Source of the DNA: Quillaja saponaria
Taxonomy: Eukaryota; Streptophyta; Magnoliopsida; Fabales; Quillajaceae
Reading direction: 5' to 3'
Length of the DNA stretch: 64,000 nucleotides
Assembly: GCA_029379385.1 (NCBI GenBank)
Contig: CM055607.1
Coordinates: 33,415,235-33,479,234, forward strand
This document shows positions 58,380-64,000 of this stretch, piece by piece. The first letter of the stretch is position 1, and every line of letters starts with the position of its first letter. The notes under the pieces are model-generated. The model made no database searches. It was not told the DNA's origin and was given only the letters and a program-made list of their open reading frames with translations. A program made the position numbers and the translations under genes.

Positions 58380-61300
58380 ATGTCATTGGCATCTTGGATG
58401 ACTTCAACTTCGTGTTCAGCCTCTATGACACAAACCTCAGATGACACATTTCTTTCTGTTGCAATTCAATGGCTAAGATTTGTTTTTCTCTCTCCCTGTC
58501 CTCAAAGAGCTTTGCTGTCTTCCATTGATATCCTATTCTTGCTCATTCTCTTTCTGTTTGCTGTTCAAAAGCTCTACTCTAGATTCACCTCTAATGGCAA
58601 CTCAAAGCTTGAACTCGACAAGCCCCTTATCAGAATCAGCAGCAGAGCTTCACTGGAAATAACTCTATGGTTTAAGCTTACTCTAAGCGTAACAGTTCTT
58701 TTAGCTATTTCTTACACTATTGCCTGCATTCTGGTATTTATCAGAAATACCCAATTGCCATGGAAGCTAGTAGATGGACTATTTTGGTTAGTTCAGGCCG
58801 CAACTCATGTTGTAATTGCAATATTGATCTCCCATGAAAAAAGATTTGAAGCTTTTACTCATCCAAAATCACTTCGGACCTATTGGGTTGTGAACTTCAT
58901 TGTGATTTCCTTGTTCTCCACGTCCGGGATTATTCGTTTCGTTGAAGAACCCAAAGATGCCAGCTTTAGATTGGATGATATAGTTTCCTTAATTTCTTTT
59001 CCTTTTTCACTTTTTCTTCTTTTTATTGCGATCGAAGGGTCTACAGGGATTATATTGACTAGCGAAATAGAACCATTTTTGAATGAGGAAAACAAAATAT
59101 ATGAACCCCCTTTGATCAAATCCAATGTTAGTGGCTTTGCTTCTGCTTCTGTCATATCCAAGGCCTTCTGGCTTTGGATAAACCCTTTATTGAATAAAGG
59201 CTACAAATCCCCGCTGAAGATTGATGACGTTCCAACCCTTTCACCAGAACATAGAGCTGAAAGGATGTCCGCTCTATTTGAATCAAAGTGGCCTGAACCA
59301 CAGGAAAAATCAGAACACCCTGTTCGAACCACATTGCTCCTATGCTTTTGGAAGGAAATGGCGTTCACTGCCTTCCTTGGAGTTGTACGAATCTGTGTCA
59401 TGTTTGTTGGGCCTATGCTTGTTCAAAGTTTTGTTGATATCACCTCAGGGAAAAGAAGCTCTATTTATCAAGGATACTACTTGGTGTTGATTCTCTTCAT
59501 TGCGAAGTTTGTTGAAGCTTTGGCTTCTCACCAGTTCAACTTCAATTGTCAGAAGGTTGGGATGCTTATCAGATCCACCCTTCTCACTTCTTTGTACAAG
59601 AAGGGACTAAAGTTAACATGCTCTGCTCGTCAAGAGCACGGGGTTGGACAGATAGTGAATTATATGGCTGTTGATGCCCAACTGATTTCTGATATGATGC
59701 TTCTGCTGCATTCTTTATGGATGATGCCTGTTCAAGTTTCTATTTCCTTAGTGCTGCTTTACAAATACCTTGGTCTTGCAGTCATTACAACAATGCTTGG
59801 AATTATCGGTATTCTTATGTTTATCATAATATGTATTAAAAACAACAATTTTTTCCAATTCAATGTGATGATGAATCGTGATACAAGAATGAAATCAGTG
59901 AACGAGATGCTTAATTACATGCGTGTGATCAAGTTCCAAGCATGGGAGGAACACTTCAACAATAAAATTCAATCATCCCGTCAATCAGAATTTGAATGGC
60001 TTACCAAGTTCACGTATTCAATTGCTGCCAATGTTGTTGTGATGTGGAGCACACCAGTCATAATATCAACTTTCACGTTTGGCACTGCCATTTTGTTGGG
60101 AGTTCCACTTGATGCAGGCACAGTATTTACAGCAACATCAACCTTCAAAATGTTGGAGGAACCGATCAGAAGCTTCCCACAGTCTATGCTCTCTCTCTCA
60201 CAAGCAATGATGTCCCTTGGAAGGTTGGATAAGTACATGAGGAGTAGAGAATTGTTGGATTCAGTAGAGAGAGAGGAGGGATGGGATGGTGCTACAGCTG
60301 TAGAGGTCAAAGATGGGGCCTTTAGCTGGGATGATGATAACGGTGAGGAGGCCTTGAAAAATATTGATTTGAAGATTAGAAAAGGGGAGCTTACAGCTAT
60401 TGTTGGGACAGTGGGATCTGGAAAGTCTTCTCTCCTTGCATCAATTCTTGGCGAAATGCACAAAATTTCAGGAAAGGTACAAATTTTGGTTGAGAATTTC
60501 ACGTACAATTATACATTTCCTTTATGATTTTTTAGGTGCTATTCGTTATTGCTTCATAATCCCTATTAACATAGTTCACTTGCTTTAGATAGATCATTAT
60601 ATGACGAGTTCAACTCTAAGAGTGGAAAGAGTGGAAATTCGTAATATAAAAATGTGAGCATGCTGTGAATTATTTTTCATCCTGTTGGGGCATTTTTTTT
60701 ATTATTTCTATAAACAGGTTCGGGTTTGTGGGAGAACTGCGTATGTAGCACAAACATCATGGATTCAAAATGGGACCATTAAAGAGAATATCTTATATGG
60801 TTTGCCAATGGATAGACAGAGATATAAGGAAGTTATCAGGGTTTGCTGCTTGGAGAAAGACTTGGAAATGATGGAGTACGGAGATCAGACGGAGATTGGC
60901 GAACGTGGCATCAACCTAAGTGGTGGTCAGAAGCAGCGCATACAGCTTGCTAGAGCTGTATATCAAGACTGTGATGTATATTTACTTGATGATGTCTTTA
61001 GCGCTGTTGATGCACATACTGGTTCTGAAATATTCAAGGTTGGTGCTGTAAATTTAACTTTCCTTATTATAGATAACCTGTACTTTGACTGATTTATGTT
61101 TAATTTAACAGCACTTGGCGCGCACTAACACTAGTATACTCAACACGAACTTTGTGAATTGTTAACAGAATAAATCATTGTAATTTGTTATTTTGGTGTT
61201 ACACATTTTCACAGGAATGTGTCAGGGGATCTCTAAAAAACAAGACCATTTTACTCGTCACTCACCAAGTTGACTTCTTGCATAATGTTGATCTGATCTT

Positions 61301-62388
61301 GGTGAGTTCTTTCACCCAACCCTCTTTCCTGTGCCCTTACAGTTCTTTTTGGTTCTTCAATTTGAATTGAATGTGCATGGTTGAGATACATAATTATTCC
61401 TGGCTCCAGGTCATGAGGGATGGAATGATAGTGCAATCAGGAAAGTACATTGATCTACTAGATTCCGGAATGGATTTTAAAGCACTAGTAGTTGCACATG
61501 AAAGCTCTATGGAACTTGTAGAAAAGGGTGCCATCCTTCCTGGTGAAAGTTCCCATATACGATCAAACTCTATAAAGGCAGATCCCACCTATAGGGAATC
61601 AAAAGGTGAAAACATCTCTCTAGACCAGCCAAAATCTGACAAGGAGACTTCTAAACTCATCCAGGAAGAGGAGAAAGAAACAGGAATTGTGAGCCCGCAT
61701 ATTTATAAACTCTACTTCACAGAGGCTTTTGGGTGGTGGGGCGTGGCGGTAGTAGTTCTTCTTTCTCTGTTGTGGCAAGTATCTTTAATGGCCGGTGACT
61801 ATTGGCTGGCGTATGAAACTTCAGAAAAGCGTGCTATGCTGTTTGACCCGTGGCTTTTTATCTATGTTTATACAATTCTTGGAGCTGTTTCGATTCTTTT
61901 CATACTGTTGAGGTCATTCTCCTTTGCGATTTTGGGACTTAAGACAGCAAAAGATTTCTTCACACAAATTCTTCACAGCATCTTACACGCCCCCATGTCA
62001 TTTTTTGATACTACACCTTCAGGAAGAATTCTTAGTCGGGTAAGCACTTAAGGACTACTGTGTGATAACTTCTTTGCCATATTATCTCAGTATAGTGATA
62101 TATGGAATAATACAATATGTTCTTGTTATACTGCACTATGTAAAGCAAAAACAGATATTATCGAGTTAGTTAACTGTTACATACTTGTTCTGATTTTTAT
62201 TATCTGTTTTGAATTTCCTCCAGCTATCTACTGATCAGACCAACGTTGATTTCTTAATCCCACTGTTTGTCAACATGGCACTTGCCATGTATTTTACGGT
62301 GCTCGGCATCTTCATCGTCACATGTCAAAATGCTTGGCCAACCGTGTTCCTGTTAATCCCACTTGTTTGGTTGAATATATGGTACCGG
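58380..62388 (+). CDS. ABCC4: ABC transporter, subfamily C (ABCC4/ABCC14-like MRP), 3' truncated by window
   Basis: Full-size MRP-type ABC transporter; family members move conjugates, folates or other anions across the vacuolar or plasma membrane. Visible exons: 58380-60476, 60718-61038, 61215-61301, 61410-62039, 62224-62388 (1100 residues). Further exons, including the second nucleotide-binding domain, lie past the right edge. In order: an N-terminal membrane region (TMD0; several hydrophobic helices within residues 35-240), a linker, TMD1, then NBD1 with Walker [10 protein letters not shown] near 676-684, signature LSGGQKQ near 767 and Walker B DVYLLDD near 786. A charged linker follows, and then TMD2 begins ([17 protein letters not shown] through GRILSR and STDQTNVD). 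Intron 1 splits NBD1 just after Walker A. The best memory match is the Arabidopsis ABCC4/ABCC14 pair, and the choice between them is not settled. The start ATG at 58380 opens a 699-codon first exon. Confidence 0.9.
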
Positions 62389-64000
62389 GTAAAAATCTTG
62401 TCACCTTGTTATCAGGATCTGTTGACATTTCATATCTTACATTGTAGATGTTAGGCATGCATCATAATACAAAGAATCCTAAATCCATTCCTGCAAGAAA
62501 CTTGGCTAATAAAGCATCAAAAAACCTTTGATCCTAAAAGTATAAGTTAGTAGGTGAGGGCTTCAATTGTTTCAGAGTCTCCAACATACCTCGCCATCGC
62601 ATGAACATTGAGCTTAAAATGTGGACAAAGCACTTGGCAACAAGTACCTAGTCTTGCAAGAACCACTCATTCTAAAAGAGTAAGCTATTAGGTATGCCCA
62701 ATCTTTAACACCTATTCTATGACATCCAATCTCAAGTCATCATTACAATTTTTAGTTCTAAGTAATTTCACTAAAACACTGGCACAACAGATTTCTAGAA
62801 TCATCAATCGATAAATCTACATAATTTTAATCTAATGCCCTTGATAAAGGAAGGAAATATAAAAGTGATAACACTCTGAATTTTATAGATTCAAAGACTT
62901 TTTATAACCCAGAGGAACCCTATGTTGATATAGGTTTCATGAACTTACTAGCGCACATCTAAGTAACTTTTAATAAAATATCATATTTAAACTACTCTAA
63001 TTAACTGAGCACTACTTTCCTATGAAGGACTCAAAGAAAATATAAAATAAACTTAAAATTATTGTTTAGATTAAAACATAAAAAAATAATATTTTTGAAG
63101 CCCAATCTTATATCAATCTCATTCACTTGGAAGAAACTTGATTTCAAGTTTGTAGGCTGAAAATTGAAACCTGTTGCACCATGTATGGATATACTTTCAA
63201 CAAATTGACAATGCCTTGCATAAACTTTTGCTTCATTGTCTTCAATTTATTTAGTGTATCTACCAATAGTGTATCCATAGTGTACCATTAATTTTCAATC
63301 CCAACAAAATTAACGTGTTCAATTCTTGGGGACTGAAGGGATATCTTCAGTCTTGTGGTTCACAAACTCTTCTTAGCCTTAGCCTAGCCGGTTCCTTAGG
63401 TGGTCATCTTTCTTGGAAACTTTGATCTTGTGGTTTATGAATTCATGCTGAAGATTTTCTTTTTCTGAAATATTAGCAGTATTAACAAACTTTTGTTCGT
63501 CTTCTTTGTTACATTCTACAATTTTCGACAGTAAAGCATCGCCATCCTTCACTGATAGGATTGTAAACGGTTGACAGTTTATTTATTTATTTATTTATTT
63601 TCAGCACATCTCGATAATTCCTAACAAGCTTGATATCTTCTGTACTTTGGAATATACTCTGAATCTTTCCAACTGATCTTAACAATGCTCATCCAACCTT
63701 TCAAATTTGGAGATAATATGTCATGTTTCTCATTTTCAACCAAGAACGAAATTTTTTTTTACCTTGTCGAGCTTTGAATGATTGTGTAACTCAAAATAAA
63801 ATTCTAGATCTACTAGCATTCTGAATTTGATAGATTGGAAGACATATTTTACAACTTAGATGAACTCTCTATATACTTTCATGAACTAGCTAACTCATAT
63901 CTAAGTGATGTGAGACTTATAATAAATAAGAAACCCATTCTTGTCCTATTTCATAATCACTATACACTCACTTGTCTGACAAATACAATGTATGCTAATT
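62389..64000 (+). other. ABCC intron 5, continuing past the window
   Basis: After the CGG|GTAAAA donor no further ABCC exon is seen; the expected next residues after WYR (NYYLASSREL-like) are absent. The intron holds a TAAGCTATTAGGT repeat core near 62680, an LTR-like direct repeat pair (62857-62975 and 63800-63925) and a TTTA microsatellite. Confidence 0.65.
63577..63600. repeat. (TTTA)n microsatellite
   Basis: Five to six TTTA units in the ABCC intron, polymorphism-prone. Confidence 0.8.

Overview
The window is plant nuclear DNA, most likely from a eudicot and possibly a rosid. Genes carry many introns with GT-AG borders, intergenic DNA is very AT-rich, and all eight genes match well-known plant families. 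No bacterial or viral gene set, tRNA, rRNA or CRISPR array was seen. The species cannot be named from the sequence alone.

Layout: (1) 1-1932 minus, the N-terminal acidic domain of the chloroplast import receptor TOC159, cut by the left edge. (2) About 2.2-9.9 kb, a gene-free block with two arrays of decayed tandem repeats and three copies of one MITE-like family. (3) 10210-24539 plus, a 27-exon FHA/AAA-ATPase. (4) 25855-30681 plus, thiamin pyrophosphokinase. (5) 31.3-32.75 kb, an element with long terminal inverted repeats. (6) 33130-41102 plus, the mismatch-repair protein PMS1. (7) 41962-43787 plus, LSM4. (8) 44916-50537 minus, a WD40 protein of the GTS1/WDR89 type. (9) 51787-54631 minus, a p23 co-chaperone. 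(10) 58380 to beyond the right edge, plus, an ABCC (MRP-type) transporter whose second half is outside the window. Exon borders were read by eye from splice sites, conserved protein sequence and phase. Each complete gene model gives an open frame divisible by three.

The genes are mainly housekeeping genes and do not form one pathway: chloroplast protein import, AAA remodelling, thiamin activation, DNA mismatch repair, mRNA decay or splicing, growth control, HSP90 chaperoning and vacuolar or plasma-membrane transport. From memory, their Arabidopsis relatives lie in a few short blocks (TOC159, AAA, PMS1 and p23 near At4g024xx-025xx; AAA and TPK at At1g0288x-0289x; GTS1 and ABCC4 at At2g4779x-4780x). 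This window may therefore keep an older, unfractionated gene order.

The most unusual content is the load of very small LTR retrotransposons (TRIM type) inside introns. One family, or close relatives, sits in introns of four neighbouring genes: the AAA gene (a complete element and a solo LTR), TPK, PMS1 and GTS1. The GTS1 copy has nearly identical LTRs and looks recent. A different and even smaller LTR element lies in TPK intron 2. I found no clearly new biochemical system. The best candidates for undescribed items are these elements, the 4.3-8.2 kb repeat arrays and the long-inverted-repeat element at 31.3-32.75 kb.
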